DNA from: Gillisella vitis
GTDB lineage: Bacteria; Pseudomonadota; Alphaproteobacteria; Rhizobiales; Rhizobiaceae
Direction: 5' to 3'
Assembly: GCA_009744235.1 (NCBI GenBank)
Contig: WPHV01000001.1
Span: forward strand, 372,001-436,000
DNA length: 64,000 nucleotides
Shown: positions 55,482 to 64,000 of the stretch, in pieces
Layout: the number at the start of each line of letters is the position of its first letter
How positions within the stretch are numbered: the first letter of the stretch is position 1
Translations under genes and position numbers: made by a program
The notes under the pieces: generated by a model
Told to the model about the DNA's origin: nothing
What the model saw: only the letters and a program-made list of their open reading frames with translations
Databases searched by the model: none

Positions 55482-56143
55482 GCGGCCCGCAGCATATAGC
55501 CGAGGCCACGCAGGGTGGCGATCTGCACCGCCCCGCCTTCCAGCTTTTTGCGGACCCGATGCACGTAAATTTCAATGGCGCTCGGATCGGTTTCGGCATC
55601 GAAGCCGAACACGCTTTGCGACAGCGCCGCCTTGGTCACGGTGCTGCCCGCCTTCAGCATTAGATATTCCAGCACCGAATGTTCGCGTGGCGTCAGCGAC
55701 AAGACCTCGCCTTTCAAAGAAAATTGCCGTGTCGCGCTATTGAGCACCAGATCAGCCACGGCAATTTCCGGGCTGGCCAGATCATGCCCGCGCCGGATCA
55801 ATGCCCGCAGCCGGGCTTCCAACTCGGCCATTTCGAAAGGCTTGGCGAGATAGTCGTCGGCACCGGAATCCAACCCCGCCACCCGTCCGTCCAGCGAAGC
55901 ATTGGCGGTCAGGATAATCACCGGCACTTTACGCCCACTGCGGCGAATGCGCTTCAGCAGGGTCATTCCATCAATTTTCGGCAGCGACAGATCGAGGATC
56001 ACGGCGGCATAATCGGCGAGGTTCAAAAAATCCTCGGCCTCTTCGCCATCATGGGCGGCATCCACGGTGTAATGCGCCTGGGTCAGGGCCTTCGCCAGCC
56101 AATCGGCCAATTCATGATTGTCTTCAACGATCAGCAATCGCAT
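55478..56143 (-). CDS. OmpR-family response regulator (TctD-like)
   Basis: A 221-residue DNA-binding regulator. The receiver domain MRLLIVEDNHELADWLAKAL has acidic Glu7/Asp8, phospho-acceptor Asp51 in VILDLSLPKIDGM and Lys in YLAKPFE. The winged helix is ARQFSLKGEVLSLTPREHSVLEYLM ... EIYVHRVRKKLEG ... IATLRGLGYML. It is the upstream partner of the kinase, and overlapping stop/start codons couple them. Target genes are not evident. Nothing in this window carries an obvious direct-repeat site. Confidence 0.92.
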   Translation of the reverse strand: MRLLIVEDNHELADWLAKALTQAHYTVDAAHDGEEAEDFLNLADYAAVILDLSLPKIDGMTLLKRIRRSGRKVPVIILTANASLDGRVAGLDSGADDYLAKPFEMAELEARLRALIRRGHDLASPEIAVADLVLNSATRQFSLKGEVLSLTPREHSVLEYLMLKAGSTVTKAALSQSVFGFDAETDPSAIEIYVHRVRKKLEGGAVQIATLRGLGYMLRAA

Positions 56144-56242
56144 GATGGTTCATTCATCCTCTTCCCGGAGCCATCATACAGCGCCGCTGCTCAGAAAGGT
56201 CGGGGAAAGAATATTATAACAGATTATTTTTGGCATTGATCG

Positions 56243-56989
56243 TCAGGCGAGCCAGCCGCTTTCCAGCCCGCTTGCCCAATCGTCACGCCCCCTGTCCGCC
56301 GCCAGCCGGGCCATTTCGAGATGACGGTAAGGCACCTGCCGGAACGTCACCGTCCAGCCTGCCTCACCCTTTTCCAGAATGGCGTAACAGGCGAGCGGTG
56401 TTCCGGCTTCCACCCGATGATAAAACGGTACGTCATCATCATAGGCCGGGCAGCCGACGCTGCCGGGATTGACGATCAGCCGCCCATCGGTAAGCCGCAC
56501 CGCACGCGGCAGATGCGAATGGGCGCAGAGGATCAGCTCCTGCCCGACGCCCTCGGCCAGTGCTTCAATCTCTGCACGGGCTTTAAGATGCACCAGGCCT
56601 TCGGGGCTGACGCTTTCCAGCCAGTAGAGATCGTCAATGTCAGGCGTGGCATGGCAGAGAAACACCTGCTCGCGCCAAACCGTGGTGACCGGCAGGCGTT
56701 GCAGCCATTGCAAATGCCGGGGCGAGAGCTGGTCGTAAGCAACCGCATCAGAAGAATGCATCGCCGCCCTGTCCTGCTCGATCAGATAGCGGTCGTGATT
56801 GCCCCTGACGGTGACGAGATCCAGCAACAGCAGCAGGTCGCCGGTGCGCCCCGCCTCCAGCGGCCCGGAAAAACAATCACCGAGATTGACGACATGGTCA
56901 TAGCCAATGCCCTGAGCGGCGATATCGGCAAGCACCGCTTCCAGAGCCAGACAATTGCCGTGAATATCGGCGATAGCGGCAAACCGCAT
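56243..56989 (-). CDS. metallophosphoesterase (YfcE/MJ0936-like)
   Basis: A 248-residue calcineurin-like phosphodiesterase. The metal-binding motifs are MRFAAIADIHGN (Asp8, His10), HVVNLGDCFSG (GD), TVRGNHDRY (GNHD), LCAHSHLPR (GH-type) and NPGSVGCPAYDD. It probably hydrolyses phosphodiester or nucleotide substrates in the cytoplasm. GGGGGAG precedes the ATG. It begins three bases after uraH on the same strand, so it is likely the last gene of an allA-uraH operon, though its link to ureide metabolism is unknown. Confidence 0.9.
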   Translation of the reverse strand: MRFAAIADIHGNCLALEAVLADIAAQGIGYDHVVNLGDCFSGPLEAGRTGDLLLLLDLVTVRGNHDRYLIEQDRAAMHSSDAVAYDQLSPRHLQWLQRLPVTTVWREQVFLCHATPDIDDLYWLESVSPEGLVHLKARAEIEALAEGVGQELILCAHSHLPRAVRLTDGRLIVNPGSVGCPAYDDDVPFYHRVEAGTPLACYAILEKGEAGWTVTFRQVPYRHLEMARLAADRGRDDWASGLESGWLA

Positions 56990-56992
56990 CTC

Positions 56993-57349
56993 TCAGCTCC
57001 CCCGATAGGTTGAGTAGCCGTAGGGCGAAAGCAGTAGCGGCACATGGTAATGGGCCTGCGGATCGGCAATGCCGAAGCGAATGGGAATGACATCCAGAAA
57101 CGGCGGATCGGTCAGTTCTGCCCCCTGGCTCAGCAGATAGTCACCGGCATGAAACAGCAATTCATATTGGCCGATGCGAAAGTCCTCGCCAGCCAGGATC
57201 GGCCCGCCATCCACCCGGCCATCGGCATTGGTGAACACGGTCTTGATCAGCTCCGCCTCCTCGCCGTTCATCCGCATCAGCTGAATGCGCAGGCCAGACG
57301 CCGGGCGGCCCAAGGCGGTATCAAGAACATGGGTGGTCAGGCCGGTCAT
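56993..57349 (-). CDS. uraH: 5-hydroxyisourate hydrolase
   Basis: A 118-residue transthyretin-like enzyme that opens 5-hydroxyisourate (the PuuD product) to OHCU. Signatures: [23 protein letters not shown] with the catalytic His near the N-terminus, [45 protein letters not shown], ending with the diagnostic YRGS tetrapeptide. It lacks a signal peptide. The first bases overlap the allA 3' end by four bases. Confidence 0.96.
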   Translation of the reverse strand: MTGLTTHVLDTALGRPASGLRIQLMRMNGEEAELIKTVFTNADGRVDGGPILAGEDFRIGQYELLFHAGDYLLSQGAELTDPPFLDVIPIRFGIADPQAHYHVPLLLSPYGYSTYRGS

Positions 57350-57855
57350 GGGCGTGGCTCCAGAATCAGGTAGGGCTGGTCGAAGAAGAACTCTTCCAGA
57401 TTGTTTCCCGGCCCGTCGCGATCCGCAACCAGAAAATCGCTGACCTCACCGATTGCCATCAAAGGATGGTGCCAGACATTGCGGTGGTAGTTCACGCCCT
57501 GCTGCGGCTCGGCCAGAAACACCTGCGGCGCGCCCGGGCGATCCCCCTCGTCCAGCGAAACCGCCAGCAGGAACGGGCGTCCGGACAGCGGCGTAAAGCT
57601 TTGGCTGCCAAGCGGATGCCGTTCCATCATGCCAATCTCATAGGGAAAACGGCGCGGCTGACCGCGAAAGATATTGAGGACCACGCGCGCGCCCTCACCC
57701 ACCACATCGGGGCTGGCCAGAGCATGAAACCGCTCGGTCGTGCCGCCATTGATCAGCCGCATCCGGGCGGGATCGGCCTCGATGACATCGCCGAAGGGCG
57801 CGAAGGCTTCAGGCGTTAACGGGCGGATGGCAAGGGGAAGGAATGGCTGGGTCAT
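57346..57855 (-). CDS. allA: ureidoglycolate lyase
   Basis: A 169-residue cupin that splits ureidoglycolate to glyoxylate and urea late in purine breakdown. It opens with [20 protein letters not shown] and has [49 protein letters not shown] and [38 protein letters not shown], the family core with metal-site histidines. It is the promoter-proximal gene of allA-uraH-phosphoesterase. The intervening OHCU decarboxylase, allantoinase and allantoate enzymes are not in this window. Confidence 0.94.
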   Translation of the reverse strand: MTQPFLPLAIRPLTPEAFAPFGDVIEADPARMRLINGGTTERFHALASPDVVGEGARVVLNIFRGQPRRFPYEIGMMERHPLGSQSFTPLSGRPFLLAVSLDEGDRPGAPQVFLAEPQQGVNYHRNVWHHPLMAIGEVSDFLVADRDGPGNNLEEFFFDQPYLILEPRP

Positions 57856-57981
57856 GGCAAGATCCGCAAACGAGGTGGGCCAGCGGTATCGTCGTGATTG
57901 GCATTAGAGCCAAGGACATATGCCGCTGATCTCGATAGCAGTAACCCATTGGAACCGATCAGCAAACCTGATTTCAATATT

Positions 57982-58015
57982 TTATCCCGCCCCGCGATTG
58001 CGTGGGGCGGGATAA
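57982..58015. terminator. hairpin terminator after the NRPS gene
   Basis: ttatcccgcccc and ggggcgggataa are exact 12-bp arms with inner gcg/cgt pairing, 30 bp beyond the NRPS stop and in the promoter region of allA. Confidence 0.65.
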
Positions 58016-58044
58016 TTCAATTGTCGATGCTAGAACCTGTCGGA

Positions 58045-61000
58045 TTAGGCAAACCGCGTCACACGCTCAATCTTGGCCTCAGTCTGAGGCCGACGCAGGA
58101 CCAGGAATTCACGCAGCAGTTCTGCCTGAACGACCGCGCTGATATGCGATGCCGGTTCGATATTCAGCATGTCGTGGTGGTTGCAGGTCATATCGCGCAG
58201 GTAAACCCTGCCCTCCACATGCGGCAACCAGGTTTCCGCATCGTAGTTGAGGATGGTGTTCAGCGCATCACTGCCAGCACTTGGCTCGGCGCGGAAGAAA
58301 TGCACATCGGCATCGATCTTGCCCGGTGTAAAGCGCTGGGCAATCTCCAGATTGTGCAAGATGGTTGCTTTGGCACGCTCGACAAAATCCGGATCGAACT
58401 GGTGAACCTGTTCCAGCAGGACATGGTTGTCCGTATCGAACATTTTCAGCACGAAATCGCCAAGTTCAGCCAGCGATGGCTTGTCACCCGCCGCCTTTTC
58501 ATCGAAGCCGAGGAACCCGAGGGCTGCCCGCGCCAGCGTCGCATCATCCTGCAATTGAGCGGCAGGCTTGAAATGGTAGCTGTCCATCATGCCCAGGAAC
58601 GCGATAGCCTGGCCTTCTGCCTGCAATTGCCGGGTCATTTCATGGGCAATCAACCCGCCCAATGACCAGCCCAGCAGATGATATGGACCCTGCGGCTGGA
58701 TCTTGCGAATCCTCTGCACGTAGAGCGCAGCCATGTCCTCGATAGAGCGAGGCAGAGCAGCGAGATCATGCAACCCATCCGATTGCAGCGCATAGACCGG
58801 CACATCTTCACTCAAATGCTGCGCGAGCGAGAAGAAGCTCCAGCCCAAACCCAGCACCGGATGGATGCAGAACAGCGGCGGGCGCTCACCCTTGGCGCGG
58901 ATGGCCAGCACCGGCTCGATCAGCGGGGAACCCGCACTTTCCTCATCCAGATGCACGGCCAAGGCGGCGATGGTTGGCGTTTCGAACACAGCACCGAGGG
59001 GAATTTCACCCTTCAACCGGCTGCGAACGGCGGAAATCATTCCGGCGGCAGCCAGCGAATCGCCGCCGAGCACGAAGAAACTGTCGTGAATGCCGATCTG
59101 CTCCAGACCGAGGATCTCGCACCACAAGGCAGCAAGCCGCTTTTCGGCATCGGTTCCCGGCAGGGCAATGCCTTCCGTCACCGTCCATTGCGGCACCGGC
59201 AGCGCGTGGCGGTCGGTCTTGCCATTGGAGTTCAGCGGAATAGCTTCCAGCACCACATAGGCCGCCGGGATCATATGGACGGGAATAACCTTGCCCAACC
59301 GCTCCGAAAGATCTGCGGCATCTAGCGTGGCACCCTCGCCTACCGCGCCTTCTCTGGGGACAACATAAGCAACCAGTCGCTTTTCGCGGCCCGGATCATC
59401 GCGCAGAATAACCACGGCTTCACGCACCTGTGGCAAGCTGGCCAGCGCTGCCTCGATTTCGCCCGGCTCCACCCGGAAGCCGCGGATCTTGATCTGGTGG
59501 TCGTTGCGGCCGAGATAATCCAGCACGCCATCGCGCCGCCAGCGCACCAGGTCGCCGGTCCGGTAGATCCGCTCGCCTTCGCCTGCGAAAGGATCAGCCA
59601 TGAATTTTTCCGCTGTCAGGTCCGGGCGGTTCAGGTAGCCCTTCGCCACGCCCGCACCACCGATATACAGTTCCCCGATAAAGCCGGGTGGTACTGGCTG
59701 GCAATGCCGGTCGAGGACATAGACGCGGGTGTTCCAGATTGGCCGGCCAATCGGCGCGCTGTCGAGATCGCTGCCCAAAAGCGGCATGTTGGTGGACCAG
59801 ATCGTGGTTTCCGTCGGTCCGTAGACATTGAGAACGGGATGACCGAGCCGTGCCATCTTATGGGCGAGATCGGAGGGTAGCGCCTCGCCACCCACCAGAC
59901 TGCGCAAGCCCGTCAGTCCCTCATGATGATCGGCCAGCAGTGCCCGCCACAAAGACGGCGTCGCCTGCATAATGGTGATGCCCGCACTGCGGATCAACCC
60001 ATGCAGCACGGCCGGGTCGCGCACTTCCGAGCGCAGCGCGATCACCGTGCGCGCGCCTGCCAGCAACGGCAGATAGAGCTCAAGGGCTGCAATATCGAAG
60101 GAAATCGTCGTGACGGCCAGCAATCGATCTTCGCTGTCCAGTTTCAACAGATCCTGCATCGACAGCAGGAAGTTCATCAGGCCGAGATGTGGGATTTCCA
60201 CACCCTTGGGCCGACCGGTCGAGCCGGAGGTAAAGATGATATAGGCCGTGTCGGTCAGCGATGGGCCATTCGGCAGGTCGCGTCCCTGCCGCTCAAGGGG
60301 TTTATCGAGGAAGATCAGGTTGTCGGTGGCATCCGGTAGGTTGCCAGCCACTTCCTCTGTGGTGATGACGCAGGCTGGCTGCGCATCCTCCAGAATCATC
60401 GCCACCCGCGAGGCGGGATCAGCCGGATCAAGAGGCAGATAGGCCGCACCGCTCTTCAGCACGGCCAGCAACGCCACAACCATGTTTTCAGACCGCGGCA
60501 CAGCCACAGCCACCAGGGCGCCGGGTACTGCACCCTTTTCCATCAGATAGCCAGCCAGATGATCGGAGGCCGCATTCAGCTCGCCATAGGTCATCTGGCG
60601 ACCGCCAAAGGATAGCGCGACCGCATCCGGCATGCGGGCCGCCTGCGCCCGGAACAGTTCCGGCCAAGTCTGATCCGGCAATTTATGGGCCGTATCATTC
60701 CAGTCTGTCAGGATTTCCTGACGCTCCCACGTTGACAGCAGGCTGACGTCGCGCAGCGGCTTTTCCGGCGCGGCCAGAATCTCTCTCAGCATACGGGTAA
60801 ACCGTGCCTCGTGATCGGCCAGTTCCTCCAGCGTATAGAGCGCCGGATTGGCATCGAAATCGATGCGCAGGTCGCCATTGTCGCCTCGGTCATAAGCAAA
60901 GATGGTGAAATCCGTCATCGTGCCGTTTGACATATTATGCACGGTGGTCGGATGGCCATCAAAGCGCAGATCGTAATCGAAAGGCTCGATATTGACGCCC

Positions 61001-62049
61001 AGCCAGGCAATCTGCGCATCCTGCCGGACCATGCCGAGATCGCGGCGAATATCCTCATAGCGGTAACGCTGGTAACGCAGCGCCCGGCTCATCTGCTGGG
61101 AAACCTGACCAGTCAATTCGCGCCAGGACAGATCCGGCGTCATCGAAAACCGCAGCGGAACCGCATTGGCGGTCATGCCTGGAATGCGGCGCATCGTCTG
61201 GCTGATCCGGGCCGTCACCATGGTAACCATGGTCAGTTCTTCGCAATTGGTGGCCTTGGCATAATAGGCCGCAACCAGAGCAATCAGCGCCTGCGGCACG
61301 CTGGCACCAAAGCCACGGCTGATCTCTGCAAGCCCCTTAACCGTCTGGCGGTCAATGACCGTCGTATGGCGCAGCAGACCACCGGATGGCTCGCCTTTCT
61401 TCTTCATCAGGGTCACCGGCTCCGGCAGCCCCTTCATCTGTTCGGACCAATAGGCCTTGTCGCGCTGGAAATGTACCGAATCGCGGTAGGTACGCTCAAG
61501 CTCCAGCAATTCCTGCGGAGAGCCGCAATCATAGGGCTCCGGCTGGTTGCCCTGGGCCAGTGCCGAGTAAATATCGACCAGCCGCCGGGCCAGCAGGCCA
61601 CCGGAGAACCCATCCATGATGATATGATGTGCCCAATGATACCAGACCCATTCCGTCGCTGCGAGCTTCAGAAGCGAAGACCCCCAGAGATTGTCATTGG
61701 CAAGATCGAGAGGCTTGCACATATGCTTTTGCATCCACTCCGTCGCACTTGCGCTAGGATTTTCAGCAGTACTGAAATCGATGACGTCAAAGACGCCGCA
61801 ATAGGCCGCCATGACAACCTGATGCGGCTGTCCTTCGATTTCCTTGATGCGTGACCGTGTGACAGCAAAATCATCTGACAAGCGGCGCAACGCCTGGCAA
61901 AACAAGCCCGGATGGACAGGCCCATGAATTTCGATGGATTCAGCAAGAACAAAGCTCAGATCGGCGGGAGCTACCTTTTGTTTGACCCACAAGCCTGCCT
62001 GCGCAAGAGAAACCGGAAAAACCTGCTCATGTCTGCCTACAAAAGACAT
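58045..62049 (-). CDS. single-module non-ribosomal peptide synthetase (C-A-PCP-TE), predicted glycine-activating
   Basis: The 1334-residue enzyme has a condensation domain (about 10-435; HHIIMDG at 141-147), an adenylation domain (about 460-950; IIFTSGSTGRPKG at 604-616, NVYGPTETT, YRTGDLVRW, NGKTDRHALP), a carrier domain (LGGDSL with phosphopantetheine Ser998) and a thioesterase (GWSLGG, Ser1129; His in CNHHDML). The ten specificity positions read D-I-L-Q-V-G-V-I-W-K, close to the known glycine code DILQLGLIWK. Layout resembles EntF, but EntF codes for serine. There is no upstream module, PPTase or tailoring gene, so the condensation donor must come from elsewhere. GAGG lies seven bases before the ATG. 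NRPS/PKS genes are linked to A. vitis necrosis, which is only suggestive here. Confidence 0.92.
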   Translation of the reverse strand: MSFVGRHEQVFPVSLAQAGLWVKQKVAPADLSFVLAESIEIHGPVHPGLFCQALRRLSDDFAVTRSRIKEIEGQPHQVVMAAYCGVFDVIDFSTAENPSASATEWMQKHMCKPLDLANDNLWGSSLLKLAATEWVWYHWAHHIIMDGFSGGLLARRLVDIYSALAQGNQPEPYDCGSPQELLELERTYRDSVHFQRDKAYWSEQMKGLPEPVTLMKKKGEPSGGLLRHTTVIDRQTVKGLAEISRGFGASVPQALIALVAAYYAKATNCEELTMVTMVTARISQTMRRIPGMTANAVPLRFSMTPDLSWRELTGQVSQQMSRALRYQRYRYEDIRRDLGMVRQDAQIAWLGVNIEPFDYDLRFDGHPTTVHNMSNGTMTDFTIFAYDRGDNGDLRIDFDANPALYTLEELADHEARFTRMLREILAAPEKPLRDVSLLSTWERQEILTDWNDTAHKLPDQTWPELFRAQAARMPDAVALSFGGRQMTYGELNAASDHLAGYLMEKGAVPGALVAVAVPRSENMVVALLAVLKSGAAYLPLDPADPASRVAMILEDAQPACVITTEEVAGNLPDATDNLIFLDKPLERQGRDLPNGPSLTDTAYIIFTSGSTGRPKGVEIPHLGLMNFLLSMQDLLKLDSEDRLLAVTTISFDIAALELYLPLLAGARTVIALRSEVRDPAVLHGLIRSAGITIMQATPSLWRALLADHHEGLTGLRSLVGGEALPSDLAHKMARLGHPVLNVYGPTETTIWSTNMPLLGSDLDSAPIGRPIWNTRVYVLDRHCQPVPPGFIGELYIGGAGVAKGYLNRPDLTAEKFMADPFAGEGERIYRTGDLVRWRRDGVLDYLGRNDHQIKIRGFRVEPGEIEAALASLPQVREAVVILRDDPGREKRLVAYVVPREGAVGEGATLDAADLSERLGKVIPVHMIPAAYVVLEAIPLNSNGKTDRHALPVPQWTVTEGIALPGTDAEKRLAALWCEILGLEQIGIHDSFFVLGGDSLAAAGMISAVRSRLKGEIPLGAVFETPTIAALAVHLDEESAGSPLIEPVLAIRAKGERPPLFCIHPVLGLGWSFFSLAQHLSEDVPVYALQSDGLHDLAALPRSIEDMAALYVQRIRKIQPQGPYHLLGWSLGGLIAHEMTRQLQAEGQAIAFLGMMDSYHFKPAAQLQDDATLARAALGFLGFDEKAAGDKPSLAELGDFVLKMFDTDNHVLLEQVHQFDPDFVERAKATILHNLEIAQRFTPGKIDADVHFFRAEPSAGSDALNTILNYDAETWLPHVEGRVYLRDMTCNHHDMLNIEPASHISAVVQAELLREFLVLRRPQTEAKIERVTRFA

Positions 62050-63027
62050 TGAAAAACCTCACTGAAATATCGGCCAAAACCAGAAAACAATCTAAAAGCA
62101 AGCGCAATCAAACGATTGTGCGGCTAGGAAACGCAAAAACTGCCACTCAAAATAAAGCACATCAGCATGCCATGAATTCAACTGCTCAATACAAATTTAA
62201 AGCACTTAAATAGAAAACAAAAACCTATTTGTCGCAAAATGATACAATCACGAATAAAACGAACACAGATTTTGCTATAAATTTCACAAATTATATACAA
62301 ATCAGGCACACAAGCCTGAAAACGTGAGACAATGAAACCAGCACACGGCACGTTTGTAAAGTGTCAGACTTGCAATAACCCGTAAAAATCAACGAAACAG
62401 AACGGGGATGGACTTTGCGCTTAATGCCGAATTAATCGCCCAAAAGTAGAAAAATGAACAAACGCACGTTTAAATTTTTATTTTCGCCCAATAAAGTATA
62501 CGGACCGAAGATGAAACAATTTTGACACCCTTACGGACAGATATAGTGCCCCAAACAGGGATAAATAATAAAAAATATACATCAGTAAACATAACTACAA
62601 TTAAAATGAGGGAGTATATATTTTTTTTGATGCAAGATAATTTCTATACGCAAAAACCCCTCATATTAAAGAGTAAAACGATCGCCTTCTCCAATTTTTA
62701 TAAAATCGACACGGCCCGTTATTAACATATATCAAATTACGATATTTTAAAATAAAAACACGCAGAAAATTGGATCGATACGCGAACAACCTAGACAAGA
62801 TTGATGTTATAAATGCGCGATAAATGCCCGATTCCACGACAACGCTATAATGCAAATTGTATACAGATGAACTTAAATCGGTTCCGGAACGGGGAATGAC
62901 GCGGTCTTAATTTTGAAATCGCCCGAACGTATTCACTTCAGCGTTGAATACTGCTTATAGCACATGAAAACGTTTTGACTGAATGATCGCGGGCCACACA
63001 AGACCACAGCCGATATTCACCTATACG

Positions 63028-63112
63028 AAAGTCTGAAGATGCTCCCGCATCCTCTCCTTTAAAAATTTCAAACACACCAGTGGCTTGAAATATTCACACC
63101 ATCTTCAAGACA
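63028..63112. repeat. intergenic palindromic repeat, copy B
   Basis: Outer arms gtctgaagatg and catcttcaagac and inner arms atttcaa/ttgaaat around caccagtggc form a nested palindrome. The head and core match the element at 3349-3454. Confidence 0.55.
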
Positions 63113-63157
63113 AGGATGCATCTGCACCTACAATGTCCTGGTACACGACATCAAGAG

Positions 63158-63222
63158 CGCTTGCGCCCTGACCCGAGGGTAAGATCCGATGGATCGAGCC
63201 AGATTGGATCAGGGCGCAAGCG
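63158..63222 (-). terminator. long-loop hairpin after glnII
   Basis: Perfect 14-bp arms cgcttgcgccctga / tcagggcgcaagcg are separated by 37 bases that contain a smaller palindrome (atccgatggat), 8 bp beyond the glnII stop. Likely a terminator or 3'-stabilising structure. Confidence 0.6.
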
Positions 63223-63229
63223 GAGAGGA

Positions 63230-64000
63230 TCAGGCAGCTTCGGACTTCGCAGCCGGAACTTCTGCAATCGTCTTCAAGACCTGGGAAGCGATCTGGTAAG
63301 GGCAGCCCTGTGAATTGGGGCGACGATCTTCCAGGTAGCCACGATAGCCATTGTTGACGAAAGAATGCGGAACGCGGATCGATGCACCACGGTCAGCAAC
63401 GCCGTAGGAGAACTTGTTCCACGGAGCGGTTTCGTGCTTGCCGGTCAGACGCAGGTGGTTGTCGGGACCGTAAACGTCGATATGCTCTTTCCAGTTCTTG
63501 GCGAAAGCCGCCATGAGCGCTTCGAAATAGTCCTTGCCGCCCACTTCGCGCATGAACTTGGTCGAGAAGTTGCAGTGCATGCCGGAACCGTTCCAGTCGG
63601 TATCGCCGAGCGGCTTGCAATGGAACTCGACATCGACGCCGTATTTTTCGCACAGACGCAGCAACAGGTAGCGAGCCAGCCAAATTTCGTCGGCGGCCTT
63701 CTTGGAGCCCTTACCGAAAACCTGGAATTCCCACTGGCCCTTGGCCACTTCAGCATTGATGCCTTCGTGGTTGATGCCAGCAGCCAGGCAGAGATCCAGA
63801 TGCTCTTCAACGATTTCACGCGCGACATCGCCGACATTCTTGAAGCCGACGCCGGTGTAATAAGGACCCTGCGGCGCAGGATAGCCATTTTCCGGGAAGC
63901 CGAGCGGACGACCGTCCTGATAGAGGAAATATTCCTGCTCGAAGCCGAACCATGTGCCTTCGTCTTCCAGAATGGTAGCGCGGCTGTTGGAGCTATGCGG
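63230..64000 (-). CDS. glnII: glutamine synthetase II (partial, N-terminus outside window)
   Basis: The C-terminal 256 residues are present and the frame continues past the right edge. The eukaryote-like GSII, typical of rhizobia and Agrobacterium, forms glutamine from glutamate, ammonia and ATP. Visible: TWFGFEQEYFLYQDGRPLGFPENGYPAPQGPYYTGVG (metal-binding Glu), AGINHEGINAEVAKGQWEFQV, DTDWNGSGMHCNFSTK, HETAPWNKFSYGVADRGASIRVP (nucleotide/glutamate site) and YLEDRRPNSQG. It ends VPAAKSEAA. GSII is usually NtrC-dependent, but its promoter is not in view. Confidence 0.96.
   Translation of the reverse strand, partial: PHSSNSRATILEDEGTWFGFEQEYFLYQDGRPLGFPENGYPAPQGPYYTGVGFKNVGDVAREIVEEHLDLCLAAGINHEGINAEVAKGQWEFQVFGKGSKKAADEIWLARYLLLRLCEKYGVDVEFHCKPLGDTDWNGSGMHCNFSTKFMREVGGKDYFEALMAAFAKNWKEHIDVYGPDNHLRLTGKHETAPWNKFSYGVADRGASIRVPHSFVNNGYRGYLEDRRPNSQGCPYQIASQVLKTIAEVPAAKSEAA

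Larger units (their letters stand above)
62050..63229. other. A+T-rich intergenic region upstream of the NRPS
   Basis: About 1.2 kb with poly-A/T tracts from 62060 to 62860 and no credible gene. Short frames at 62522-62725 and 62661-62855 lack ribosome sites. It contains intergenic repeat copy B (63028-63112) and the glnII hairpin (63158-63222). It is unusually long and A+T-rich for this genome and may be a complex regulatory region or foreign remnant. Confidence 0.6.

Noticed and set aside
60937..61854. A 305-codon + strand frame opposite the NRPS
   Set aside because: It lies wholly within the condensation/adenylation coding region on the other strand and looks like compositional shadow.
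62522..62855. Two short frames in the A+T-rich gap upstream of the NRPS
   Set aside because: Low-complexity A+T codons, no ribosome-binding site, and they overlap on opposite strands.

Overview
The window looks like chromosome of a Rhizobiaceae alphaproteobacterium. The evidence is a high G+C background, a GlnII-type glutamine synthetase, choXWV choline uptake genes, a NolR-like ArsR regulator, a BacA/SbmA-like transporter, a membrane-bound PuuD urate oxidase and two RirA-type (TGA-N9-TCA) iron boxes. Gene content fits the Agrobacterium/Allorhizobium (A. vitis-like) group best, but species is an inference. I see no tRNA, rRNA, CRISPR array, transposase or integrase.

Layout. 1-6.4 kb: a 5' portion of a TonB-dependent heme-type receptor behind two tandem RirA boxes, fhs, a LuxR-family solo, a PAS protein and a DUF2333 protein. 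6.5-10.6 kb: thymidine kinase and the choXWV choline ABC operon. 10.8-17.1 kb: a HugZ-like protein, a NolR-like regulator, an omega-amino-acid aminotransferase, a LivK-type binding protein, a mutarotase and a CPT-like kinase. 17.2-19.4 kb: adenine deaminase followed by a yefM-yoeB toxin-antitoxin pair with its own promoter/operator palindrome. 19.4-36 kb: GH13 glucosidase, glycosyltransferases, der, a YfgM-like TPR protein, an NnrU-like protein, a polysaccharide deacetylase, a BacA-like transporter, an MFS carrier, map, a luciferase-like oxidoreductase and glpK.

36.2-50.6 kb is largely purine catabolism: bdhA, xdhABC, a TPR-sulfotransferase, a LysR regulator, puuD (urate to 5-hydroxyisourate), guaD and a three-gene NMT1-type ABC importer. 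The next steps (uraH and allA) lie 6.4 kb beyond that block at 57 kb, after an unrelated block. That block is a low-G+C three-gene island (50.98-53.78 kb) whose first protein carries a PD-(D/E)XK-like nuclease motif, followed by a two-component system on the opposite strand and a metallophosphoesterase.

58-64 kb: a single-module non-ribosomal peptide synthetase (C-A-PCP-TE) whose specificity residues read as glycine, a 1.2-kb A+T-rich spacer, and the 3' part of glnII. Several dispersed palindromic intergenic repeats occur, including one inside the xdhA-xdhB gap. The strongest candidates for an undescribed system are the three-gene nuclease island and the glycine-type mono-modular NRPS.
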